Below, one piece after another: positions 26,878-34,656 of a DNA stretch of 64,000 bases. The stretch covers positions 51,672-115,671 of the forward strand of contig CAMVBJ010000005.1 of the NCBI GenBank assembly GCA_947165675.1, read 5' to 3'. The translations under genes and the position numbers were made by a program. The notes below the pieces were generated by a model, which worked only from the letters and a program-made list of their open reading frames with translations, searched no databases and was not told where the DNA came from. The first letter of the stretch is position 1, and every line of letters begins with the position of its first letter. Source of the stretch: an uncultured Prevotellaceae bacterium (GTDB taxonomy: Bacteria > Bacteroidota > Bacteroidia > Bacteroidales > Muribaculaceae).

Positions 26878-28557
26878 TCACTTTTCTGGCAACTTGAATG
26901 TCACAGGGAGTGTGTACCATACAGGCACGATTTTTCCATTCTGACGACCGGGAGTGAACTTTGGTAGCGTCTTGCAGACGCGGACAGCCTCCTTGTCGAG
27001 ATCTTTATCCACCGAGCGGACAACCTTTACCTCATCTACACTGCCGTCCTCCCACACAATAAACTGCACAATGACCCGTCCCTGGACATGGTTCTTGGCT
27101 GCAGTAGGCGGGTATTGGATGTGAGTCTGGATGTACTTCATCAGCGCAGCCTCACCGCCGGGAAATCGGGGCATCTGCTCAGCGCTTCTATAGACATCAA
27201 CTCTATAGGCATCATCTCTTACATCGGCTTCATCATCGTCTTCGGCTTCATCATCGTCATGGTCTGTAGAAGCAACCACTTTGCCACCTTCACCGCAATA
27301 AGTACCCATGAAGAAGATCGTGCCCGTTCTTTTCTCGATGATGTAATAGACAAAGGGGCGATTGGCATGGAACTTTACAGGACGCTCTTCAAAGACAACC
27401 ACTTCTTCTTTAAGTTCCCTTGCTATGGTGACGGCAGCCGCCTCGGTGCCCTTCTCATTGACCTCGATTTTAGCCTTCTGCTTGATCATGTCAACAAACA
27501 GATGATCACCCTTGACCATATTGGAGATTTGAGCCCCCGAACCGAATGCGAGAGGCATACCCATTGCCGAGAGCACATCATTGAGGTCGGTATCGCTGCT
27601 TGTAGTGAACCGCGGCATCAAGATGTCCACTGTGCAAGAACTCATGTTTGACTGCTGCTCCTGCAGTTTTTGGGCCGAAAGCCCCTTGATGACATCGTTG
27701 ATCGTCTTGCCCTTTTTGGGAAGCAGCACATACATGCAATAACGTTTGTTACCGTATGGCAGGCACAACATCTGGCACAGGTCGCTTGTGCCGTATGCGG
27801 CCCTTGTGTTGAGGTGCATCATCGGGAGTTTGACGGTTGTGCCGTTCTGCCCGGTGAAGGGCCTTTCACGGGTTTCCTTAGAGTCAAACTTCTGACTCCA
27901 TGAAGCCTTGAAATAGACCGCATTGAGCAGGTACATGACAGCACTGGGGCTTAATTCATCAAGAATGGCCGGAATCATGCCGCCAGTATTGGTCTTGCAC
28001 CAGTTGTTGATCCGGTCCAGGCTGCTGCGCTTGGTAAAGTCCAACGCTTCGCATTGGGCATTATAGTACTGCTGTATGTCGGCCTTGTATTGAGGGAGGA
28101 GGCTGATGCCCATTGCCGAGTTCACGTCGATGCAGTTGGCTAGCTTTAACGTGACGTTGGAGTCAGCCCGTGATACCTTGCTCATCATCGTCTTAAAGTA
28201 CTCGTTAATCTGCTGTGTCGAAGCACTCAGTCCAAGCACGTTGGTAATCTGCTGACGCGTCTTGCCGTCGGCCCCTTCATTGAGCATCCCCAGCAGGTAG
28301 CTCACGCTGATGGGCGACACGACGATGCTGCCATCGCTCAGTTTGCGATTTCTGTTGATTGCGCGAAACAGATTGCAGGCAAAATCGTTGTTGTTATCAA
28401 GCAACTCGTCTTGGGGCTCGGTCGATGTGATAACCTCTTCCACCGGTTGCTCTTCCACATTATTGTTATTAGGATGGCGGTCACCTCTAGCTATAGCCAG
28501 CAGGGCGGTCATCAGCAGCACGATACCCAATGTGCCGAATATCCAGTTTCGTTTCAT
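26878..28557 (-). CDS. membrane-anchored serpin fused to a TonB C-terminal domain
   Basis: A 559-residue protein. Residues 7-23 form a membrane anchor. Residues 58-425 are a full serpin domain (VVSPISVSYLLGMLNEGA, LLNAVYFKASW, then NRPFVYYIIEKRTGTIFFMG). The reactive-loop hinge EKGTEAAAV at 368-376 has the small residues needed for an inhibitory serpin; P1 cannot be placed with confidence. An acidic linker (about 433-450) joins residues 460-556, a clear TonB C-terminal domain (MPRFPGGEAALMKYIQ, VQGRVIVQFIVWEDGSV, FTPGRQNGKIVPVWY). Serpins inhibit serine or cysteine proteases. The fusion is unusual and its purpose unknown. Confidence 0.88.
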   Translation of the reverse strand: MKRNWIFGTLGIVLLMTALLAIARGDRHPNNNNVEEQPVEEVITSTEPQDELLDNNNDFACNLFRAINRNRKLSDGSIVVSPISVSYLLGMLNEGADGKTRQQITNVLGLSASTQQINEYFKTMMSKVSRADSNVTLKLANCIDVNSAMGISLLPQYKADIQQYYNAQCEALDFTKRSSLDRINNWCKTNTGGMIPAILDELSPSAVMYLLNAVYFKASWSQKFDSKETRERPFTGQNGTTVKLPMMHLNTRAAYGTSDLCQMLCLPYGNKRYCMYVLLPKKGKTINDVIKGLSAQKLQEQQSNMSSCTVDILMPRFTTSSDTDLNDVLSAMGMPLAFGSGAQISNMVKGDHLFVDMIKQKAKIEVNEKGTEAAAVTIARELKEEVVVFEERPVKFHANRPFVYYIIEKRTGTIFFMGTYCGEGGKVVASTDHDDDEAEDDDEADVRDDAYRVDVYRSAEQMPRFPGGEAALMKYIQTHIQYPPTAAKNHVQGRVIVQFIVWEDGSVDEVKVVRSVDKDLDKEAVRVCKTLPKFTPGRQNGKIVPVWYTLPVTFKLPEK

Positions 28558-28604
28558 CTCAGTCGTTCATTTCAGGTTGATAAAAACGGGTTAACTCTCG
28601 GTTA

Positions 28605-28612
28605 CAAAGTTA
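28605..28612 (-). promoter_or_regulatory. -7 box upstream of the serpin gene
   Basis: TAACTTTG on the minus strand, about 48 bases before the serpin ATG, matches TAnnTTTG; no good -33 box. Confidence 0.4.
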
Positions 28613-28742
28613 CAACCGATTTTTGGAAAGAACGCCAAAAACGGGCAACATTTGCGGGTCATTCTATAAAACATAATCAACTGATTTATAGATGGTTGAA
28701 AAACAAAAAGGTCATTTGAGAGTAATTTGCCATAAAGAAGCA

Positions 28743-28773
28743 TTTTCCAAATAAGAAAAAACGAGTATTTTTG
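28743..28773 (+). promoter_or_regulatory. promoter of the TPR regulator gene
   Basis: TATTTTTG at 28766-28773 is a -7 box. TTTT at 28743-28746 is a near match to the -33 box at 19-nt spacing. It lies 32 bases before ATG 28806, divergent to the serpin gene. Confidence 0.5.
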
Positions 28774-28805
28774 CAGGAGAAAACACAATTTCAACGATTC
28801 GCGCT

Positions 28806-30527
28806 ATGCTCAACAAAGCTATCTATAATAGAATAGGTGCAGTGATGCTGATGATCATTGTGGCATGTGGATGCACCCAAAACAAGGGGTCAAGTAATGC
28901 CGAGTTGATCGCCATCGACACGCTGCTGTGCCAGAACCGCATCTTGCAGGCCCGCGAGATGCTACAACGCATCAATACCGAATACCTGAACGACGAGGAC
29001 AGGGCCTATCACACCCTGCTCTCGATTCAAGCCGATGCGGAAAACCAGACAGCCACCGGTGATGCAGACACCATCAAACAGGTCGTGAAACACTACAAAA
29101 ACAGTGGCGACCGGGAGAAATATGCCCGTGCCCTGCTTTATCAGGGTTACACATGGGGTAAGTCGGGAGAACTCGACAAGGCCATCTCATGTCTGCGCAA
29201 GGCCGAAGATGTCACCGCCAAGGATGATATCAGGAACCATGCGTTGGCCAAGATGATGACGGGCAAATTGTACCAGAGCCAGGTCGTGGGCGCTAAGACC
29301 GTGGGAGCCGAGAAGTACCGCGAGGCGTTAGCACTGTTCCGGCAGATTGGCGACAAGCATCATCAGATCATCTGCTTGAGTGAGTTGGGCGGCCTGTACC
29401 GCATCAACAAGGAGAAACAAGACAGCGCCATGCACTACATCAACGCCGCCATCAATCTGGCCAAGCAGGAAATCGAGCTGCAGCCTGTTGTGGCCAACCT
29501 CTACAGCCGTGCCGAGTACCGTGCCGCCCGTGGCGATTACCAGGGTGCCAAGGATGATGCTGTCGAGGCTCTTGACTGGTGTGGACACATGAAAATCCAC
29601 CCGAGAATCCATTACACCGCAGCCTCGGCTTATCTGCACCTGGGGCGTACCGACTCAGCCCGCTACTACCTGGACCACGCTCCAGCCATGAGCACCGCTG
29701 CCGACAGCATCATGCACTACCAGCTATTGGCCGACATGGCCCGCCACGATGGCAAGTTGGCTGAGGCCATCGACTACCTGACGATGACCCACCACCTGGC
29801 CGACTCGGTGACCATGAGCAGCATGAACGACAAGCTGATGGAAGTGGAGAGGAAATATGACAACCAAAAGGCCGACCTCGAGAACGCCTTGCTCGGGTCG
29901 CGTCTCAAGGGCACCCTGCTGGCACTGGCACTGTTAGCGCTGGCAGCAGGTGCACTGGCTTTCCTGGTGTGGCGATACCGCAACCGCTTGAGAATCCAGC
30001 AGGCCGAGTATGAGTTGATGAAGGCCGACCTGGACCAGTCCATGTCAAGCCTGCAACAGATGCAGGGAATGCTTGCCAGCAGGGAATCCAGCAGGGAGCA
30101 ATCTGACGAACTGAAGGCGATTGTCGATAGCCAGATACAAGTGGTACATCAACTGCTACAGTGGTCCTACGAGTGCAACGAGGCGACCTTCGCCAAACGC
30201 TTCAACAAGTTGATGACGATGCGTGGCCCCGATCAAGTGGGCACCTCTTATTGGGACAACCTGCAAGCACTGGCCAACGAGTTGTATGACAACGTGCTGG
30301 TCAAGGCTCAAGAAGCGGCAGGTGGCACCCTGCGTGACGACGAAATCAACATGATTGCCCTGCATTGCCACGGCTTCTCAAGGACGGTCATCATGATGTG
30401 TATGCACTACACCAACCTGAGAACCGTGTCCAACAAGAGAACCCAGATTGCCCACAAACTGGGCGTCAACTCACTTGACGAGTTCCTGCAACCGTTCCTG
30501 CAGAGGAAGACGGTCATGACCGAATAA
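28806..30527 (+). CDS. TPR membrane protein with C-terminal HTH-like domain
   Basis: A 573-residue protein. It has an N-terminal signal/lipobox-like segment (IIVAC, about residue 21) and tetratricopeptide-like helical repeats over about 35-350. A membrane helix (LLALALLALAAGALAFLVW, about 370-392) and a coiled coil (395-430) follow. The C-terminal domain (about 500-565: DDEINMIALHCHGFSRTVIM...RTQIAHKLGVNSLDEFL) resembles the LuxR-like HTH found at the end of Bacteroidetes TPR-type regulators. This layout suggests a periplasmic sensor with a cytoplasmic DNA-binding end. Targets are unknown; the divergent serpin operon is an obvious candidate. Confidence 0.7.
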   Translation: MLNKAIYNRIGAVMLMIIVACGCTQNKGSSNAELIAIDTLLCQNRILQAREMLQRINTEYLNDEDRAYHTLLSIQADAENQTATGDADTIKQVVKHYKNSGDREKYARALLYQGYTWGKSGELDKAISCLRKAEDVTAKDDIRNHALAKMMTGKLYQSQVVGAKTVGAEKYREALALFRQIGDKHHQIICLSELGGLYRINKEKQDSAMHYINAAINLAKQEIELQPVVANLYSRAEYRAARGDYQGAKDDAVEALDWCGHMKIHPRIHYTAASAYLHLGRTDSARYYLDHAPAMSTAADSIMHYQLLADMARHDGKLAEAIDYLTMTHHLADSVTMSSMNDKLMEVERKYDNQKADLENALLGSRLKGTLLALALLALAAGALAFLVWRYRNRLRIQQAEYELMKADLDQSMSSLQQMQGMLASRESSREQSDELKAIVDSQIQVVHQLLQWSYECNEATFAKRFNKLMTMRGPDQVGTSYWDNLQALANELYDNVLVKAQEAAGGTLRDDEINMIALHCHGFSRTVIMMCMHYTNLRTVSNKRTQIAHKLGVNSLDEFLQPFLQRKTVMTE

Positions 30528-30545
30528 ACGGATTTTACCAAGGTG

Positions 30546-31742
30546 ATGAACATGAATGAAGAGACGATACGGTTTGCACGGGAGCATCGCGAGGAGGACG
30601 TGAGAGCGCTGGCGCTACAGGCACGCCACCAGGGCGGCATTGACTTGCCATGGGCCCTCGACCAGATTCAAGGCTGGCAGACGGCACGGCGCAAGCTGCC
30701 GACGTGGGCTTCTATCGATGGTCTGGTCTATCCACCACACCTGTCGATGGAACAATGCTCAAGCGAGCAGACCGCCCGGCATAAATGCCACATCGTGGAC
30801 ACGTTGCCCACTGGCAGCCATCAGACATTGATTGACCTGACAGGGGGATTTGGCGTGGACTTCTCTTATCTGGCCTCTCGTGCCAAGCGGGCGATTTATG
30901 TCGAACGTCAGGAGCACCTGTGCGAGGTGGCACGGCACAACTTCGGCTTGCTTGGACTTGACCATGCCAGCATCATCCATGCTCAAGCCGAAGATGTATT
31001 AAGGGAACTGGACACTGACCCTGCCACAACCATTCTCTATCTGGATCCCGCGCGACGTGACAGCAACAGCGCCCGCACCTACGCCATCAGCGACTGTACA
31101 CCCGATGTACTGGAACTGAAGGAACGGCTCTTGAAGGCAGCCGACCACGTGCTCATCAAGCTGTCGCCCATGCTCGACTGGCACAAGGCCGTGGACGACC
31201 TGGGTAACCGAGTGAGTGAAGTGCACATCGTGAGCGTGAGCAACGAGTGCAAGGAACTGCTCATGCTCTTGAGTGCCGACCATGAGGGCCAGCCCACAAT
31301 ACACTGCATCAACGACGACCAGGCGCTCGTCTTCACGCCCTATAAGGATGCCCAGCCGTTACTCATCGCCGATGATGTCCATGCGTCCTATCTCTACGAG
31401 CCCAACGCCTCGGTGATGAAGGCAGGATGCTTTGAAGAGCTCACCAGGCGCTATCCAGTGAAAGCAATTGCTCGCGACAGCCACCTGTTCGCGTCAGATG
31501 ATGCCCTTCGGGATTTTCCTGGACGAGGATTTGCCATTGATGCCGTGACCACGATGAACAAGAAGGAACTGGCCCGGGCTCTGGCAGGCATCTCGCGCGC
31601 CAATGTCGCCACCCGCAATTTCCCGATGACAGCCCAGCAACTGCGACAACGCCTCGGCCTCAAGGACGGCGGCGACTGCTACATCTTCGGCACCACAACG
31701 GCTGCTGGTCAGCGCATACTCTACCTTTGCCACAAACTGTAA
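30546..31742 (+). CDS. class I SAM-dependent methyltransferase with THUMP-like C-terminus
   Basis: A Rossmann-fold methyltransferase of about 398 residues. SAM-binding motif I is LIDLTGGFGVDFSYLA, the acidic loop ends IYVERQEHLCEVA, and LYLDPARRDSNSART forms a catalytic DPAR motif. The C-terminal third resembles THUMP-like domains of Bacteroidetes RNA or protein methyltransferases. The substrate is unknown. Possible starts are GTG 30543, ATG 30546 and ATG 30552. Confidence 0.8.
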   Translation: MNMNEETIRFAREHREEDVRALALQARHQGGIDLPWALDQIQGWQTARRKLPTWASIDGLVYPPHLSMEQCSSEQTARHKCHIVDTLPTGSHQTLIDLTGGFGVDFSYLASRAKRAIYVERQEHLCEVARHNFGLLGLDHASIIHAQAEDVLRELDTDPATTILYLDPARRDSNSARTYAISDCTPDVLELKERLLKAADHVLIKLSPMLDWHKAVDDLGNRVSEVHIVSVSNECKELLMLLSADHEGQPTIHCINDDQALVFTPYKDAQPLLIADDVHASYLYEPNASVMKAGCFEELTRRYPVKAIARDSHLFASDDALRDFPGRGFAIDAVTTMNKKELARALAGISRANVATRNFPMTAQQLRQRLGLKDGGDCYIFGTTTAAGQRILYLCHKL

Positions 31743-31762
31743 CATCACATGATAAGAATCAG

Positions 31763-31933
31763 ATGATTGAACGAAGGTTAAAATATCTATTGACATTCAT
31801 TGTGATGTGCATCGGGGCATTCATGGCGATGTTTGCCTTTGACTCGCCGTCATGGGTTACCAATATCCTGTTGCTCTCATGTATCCTACTGGCAGCCGGT
31901 GCATTAATTTATTTCATTTGGGAAAAACTATAG
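31763..31933 (+). CDS. small two-helix membrane protein
   Basis: A 56-residue protein starting MIERRLKYLLTFIVMCIGAF, with two hydrophobic helices (about 8-27 and 33-52) and charged ends. The frame is open upstream to 31727, overlapping the methyltransferase stop; ATG 31763 is preferred. It lies just upstream of the YcxB-like gene and may be co-transcribed. Function unknown. Confidence 0.65.
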   Translation: MIERRLKYLLTFIVMCIGAFMAMFAFDSPSWVTNILLLSCILLAAGALIYFIWEKL

Positions 31934-31948
31934 TTAAACGATACGCTT

Positions 31949-32443
31949 ATGGAACCAAGATTTGTCATTCACAGTCATTATAGCGAGGAGGAGTTTGTGC
32001 GTTACAACCGCACCATCCAGTACAAGCTGCTCCACCTCAAGCGCAACATCATTGTGACCAACGTTGCCCTGCTGGCCATGATCGTGTCGCAGTTCGTCAT
32101 GGGACAATACTACTATGGCATCGCGATGCTGATCATTCTTGCTGCCGCCAACTGGTATTTCTTTATCGGCATTGACAGGAAAGCCAAGCAGCTTTACCGC
32201 AAGAACCCGTTTATCCAAGAGAATGTGACGTTTGAACTGGTCTTTCATGACGACCACTACGACGGTGCATCCGAGAACGGCACGTCGAGTGTCCCCTACT
32301 CCAAGCTCCAGACAATCATCGAGACGCCCACCGACTTCTACATCATGCACACCCTGTCCAGCGGCACCATCATCCCCAAGGGCGACTGCCCCGAGGGCTT
32401 CGACGACTTCATCCGTCAAGTCAAGTCCAGGTACAATAAATAG
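31949..32443 (+). CDS. YcxB-like membrane protein
   Basis: A 164-residue protein. The N-terminal soluble strand region is FVIHSHYSEEEFVRYNRTIQYK. Two transmembrane helices (about 40-70) follow, then a C-terminal domain with VPYSKLQTIIETPTDFYI and IIPKGDCPEGFDDFIRQV, typical of YcxB-family proteins. The function of this family is not known. It probably forms an operon with the small membrane protein 15 bases upstream. Confidence 0.75.
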   Translation: MEPRFVIHSHYSEEEFVRYNRTIQYKLLHLKRNIIVTNVALLAMIVSQFVMGQYYYGIAMLIILAAANWYFFIGIDRKAKQLYRKNPFIQENVTFELVFHDDHYDGASENGTSSVPYSKLQTIIETPTDFYIMHTLSSGTIIPKGDCPEGFDDFIRQVKSRYNK

Positions 32444-32449
32444 AAACAG

Positions 32450-32482
32450 AAAGCCCTCACCCGCAATTGGGTGAAGGCTTTG
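32450..32482 (-). terminator. terminator downstream of the tRNA-Glu genes
   Basis: AAAGCC(C)TCACCC pairs with GGGTGA(A)GGCTTT around a short loop. On the minus strand it follows the tRNA-Glu gene directly and ends in a T-rich stretch (TTTCTGTTT). It can also serve the plus-strand YcxB-like gene. A degenerate copy lies before the second tRNA (32571-32603). Confidence 0.75.
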
Positions 32483-32484
32483 TT

Positions 32485-32560
32485 TGGTAGAGAAACAGGG
32501 ACTCGAACCCTGGTTTCCGCCGTGAGAGGGCGGCGTCCTAGACCACTAGACGATATCTCC
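32485..32560 (-). tRNA. tRNA-Glu(CTC), copy 2
   Basis: A 76-base minus-strand tRNA including an encoded CCA. It has an anticodon stem GCCGCC/GGCGGC with loop CTCTCAC (anticodon CTC, Glu) and the T-arm CAGGG-TTCGAGT-CCCTG. The acceptor stem has a G-U closing pair and one internal mismatch. Identical to the next copy. Confidence 0.9.
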
Positions 32561-32605
32561 GTCGATTAATAAAGCCCTCGCTCGTGGTTGGGTGAAGGCT
32601 TTGTT

Positions 32606-32681
32606 TGGTAGAGAAACAGGGACTCGAACCCTGGTTTCCGCCGTGAGAGGGCGGCGTCCTAGACCACTAGACGATATCTCC
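32606..32681 (-). tRNA. tRNA-Glu(CTC), copy 1
   Basis: Same 76-base sequence as the gene at 32485-32560, offset by exactly 121 bases. Together with the spacer hairpins the two make a tandem duplication of tRNA plus terminator-like unit. It is nearest the shared promoter. Confidence 0.9.
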
Positions 32682-32695
32682 TTTCAAAAGCGTTG

Positions 32696-32726
32696 CAAAA
32701 TTACTGCCTTTTTTTGAACTGGCAAA
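32696..32726 (-). promoter_or_regulatory. promoter of the tRNA-Glu pair, TTTG-N19-TAATTTTG
   Basis: On the minus strand TTTG (32726-32723), 19 bases, then TAATTTTG (32703-32696), 15 bases before the first tRNA base. Exact match to the Bacteroidetes consensus. Confidence 0.8.
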
Positions 32727-32881
32727 TTTTTTTGCCACTTTTTTTTCGTTTTGCGGCCCAAAAACACATTTTTGATATTTTTCGGCATTTTTCTTGTAGT
32801 AAAACATCTGCATTTAAGATATATTTTGTACTTTAGCGCATTGTTACAAACTATTCATTTGTATTATACATTAACATTATT

Positions 32882-33214
32882 ATGGCAAGTAAACGACAAA
32901 TCAAGAAAGCTATCCAGAATGCCTGTGGCGAGATCGCAGGTGAGTGCATCTTTGCAGAATCCGCATTCGGCGAGAACAAGCGCGACGAGTGGGACAGCAT
33001 CATCATCGACACTGCCCTGTTGCAGCAAGAGGCCGTCAACCGCGTGAGCAACAAGTTTGACAAAAAGGTAAAGGACTTTGCCAACCGTCAGGAGTACAAC
33101 AAGGCCCGCCGCGCCTTCTTCAAGCAGTGCGAGAAGGAACTGAGTGAATACTTCCGTGCCGAGGTAGCCAACATTGCCAAGCGCATGAATGAGCTCATGC
33201 CCTCCAAGAAATAA
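32882..33214 (+). CDS. conserved small helical protein, unknown function
   Basis: A 110-residue charged, mostly helical protein (MASKRQIKKAIQNACGEIAGECIF...). It contains two cysteines near the N-terminus (C15, C22) and no signal peptide or membrane segment. I recognise no domain. It starts at ATG 32882 after an AT-rich leader with weak -7-like boxes (TACTTTAG near 32830). It is followed 18 bases later by an acyltransferase gene and may share its transcript. Confidence 0.65.
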   Translation: MASKRQIKKAIQNACGEIAGECIFAESAFGENKRDEWDSIIIDTALLQQEAVNRVSNKFDKKVKDFANRQEYNKARRAFFKQCEKELSEYFRAEVANIAKRMNELMPSKK

Positions 33215-33232
33215 CAACCCCAAGGTAACTGA

Positions 33233-33781
33233 ATGAACTTCTCTGGTTGGATATTGAAGAAAGCAGGTTGGGCCTTTAAGGTCAACTTGACCATGCCCGA
33301 CAAGTGCATTATCGTCATCGCGCCCCACACCAGCAACTGGGACTTCATCCTCGGCGAGTTGGGCATCCACTCGGTGGGCATGAAGGCGGGATTCCTGATG
33401 AAGGACACCTGGTTTTTCTTCCCCTTGGGTTACCTGATGAAGGCGTTGGGCGGCATTCCCGTCAACCGTCGTCAGCACGGCAACCTCACCCAATCGATTG
33501 TCCAGGCTTTCAATACCACGCCGCGCCTTGCCATCGGTGTCACACCCGAGGGCACCCGCAGCGCCAACCCTAATTGGCACAAGGGCGCCATCTTCATGGC
33601 TCGCGATGCCCGAGTGCCGCTGGTGCTGGCCTACTTTGACTACAAGCGACGCGTGGTGTGCATCGACCGCGAGTTTGAACTCAGCGACGATGCCGATGCC
33701 GACATGATCCGCATCAAGCAATACTTCAAGCAGCACGGTTGCGGCAAGTTTCCCGAGAAGTTCGTCACTGGACTGGAATAA
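33233..33781 (+). CDS. PlsC-like acyltransferase
   Basis: A 182-residue glycerolipid acyltransferase-like protein. Motif I is APHTSNWDF (the HxxxxD catalytic pair), and TPEGTRS is motif III. The short length and the GGIPVNRR segment fit bacterial 1-acyl-sn-glycerol-3-phosphate-type acyltransferases. The acyl acceptor is not certain; ornithine-lipid or other acyltransferases have the same motifs. Confidence 0.8.
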   Translation: MNFSGWILKKAGWAFKVNLTMPDKCIIVIAPHTSNWDFILGELGIHSVGMKAGFLMKDTWFFFPLGYLMKALGGIPVNRRQHGNLTQSIVQAFNTTPRLAIGVTPEGTRSANPNWHKGAIFMARDARVPLVLAYFDYKRRVVCIDREFELSDDADADMIRIKQYFKQHGCGKFPEKFVTGLE

Positions 33782-33855
33782 TCCTGAGTTGGCATTGCGT
33801 GAATTCTTCAGCAATGCCAACTATTATCTATTAACCCTTAATTGTTAACTAAAAA

Positions 33856-34656
33856 GTGATTTCACGCAACCTGCGCGTCACGCTCATCGAGGACGATATC
33901 GTCTGGGGAGACCGTGAAGCCAACATCAAGCAACTGGAGCGCAACCTGCGCAATATGCCCGATGACACCGACCTGGTCATCCTGCCCGAACTGTTCAGCA
34001 CGGGATTCATGACGGGTGACCGCGAACAGGCCGCCGCCGTAGCCGAGTGGAACAGCGGTGACACGCTGCACACCCTGCGCAAGCTCGCTGGCGAGTACCA
34101 CGTGGGCATCATTGGCAGTTTCCTCGCCAACACTGCTGCCCAGCTCTACAACCGTGCCTTCTTCATCGAGCCTAACGGCGACGAGACCTACTATGACAAG
34201 CGCCACCTGTTCTCATTTGGTGGTGAGGACAAGGTCTTCAACCAGGGGCTGACAGCGGCACCCATCGTTCGGTTCCGCGGCTTCAACATCAAGCTGGTGG
34301 TCTGCTATGACTTGAGGTTCCCGGTCTTCTGCCGTAACGTGAACAACAATTACGACCTGCTGGTAGTGATTGCCAACTGGCCCAAGTCGCGTGAGAAGGT
34401 GTGGCGCACACTGCTGGCTGCCCGCGCGATGGAGAACGAGTGCTACGTGTGTGGCGTGAACCGCTGTGGCACCGACCCCGCTGGCGTGGAGTACCCCGAG
34501 GGGTCATCGCTCGTCATCGACTTCAAGGGCAAGGTAGTCGCTCAACGCATGAATAGCCCCATTATCACCGCCGACCTTTCGCCCGCCCTGCTGGCACAAT
34601 TCCGCGAGAAGTTCCCCGCCTGGCGTGATGCCGACTCGTTCAACCTCAACATTTAA
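33856..34656 (+). CDS. nitrilase-family omega-amidase
   Basis: A 266-residue carbon-nitrogen hydrolase with the catalytic triad visible: E45 in ILPELFSTGF, lysine in YYDKRHLFSF and cysteine in LVVCYDLRFPVF. This pattern resembles YafV/Nit2-type omega-amidases, which hydrolyse 2-oxoglutaramate or 2-oxosuccinamate; the substrate is inferred. It uses a GTG start. Its TAA stop overlaps the ATG of the next gene by one base, so the two are translationally linked. Confidence 0.85.
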   Translation: MISRNLRVTLIEDDIVWGDREANIKQLERNLRNMPDDTDLVILPELFSTGFMTGDREQAAAVAEWNSGDTLHTLRKLAGEYHVGIIGSFLANTAAQLYNRAFFIEPNGDETYYDKRHLFSFGGEDKVFNQGLTAAPIVRFRGFNIKLVVCYDLRFPVFCRNVNNNYDLLVVIANWPKSREKVWRTLLAARAMENECYVCGVNRCGTDPAGVEYPEGSSLVIDFKGKVVAQRMNSPIITADLSPALLAQFREKFPAWRDADSFNLNI

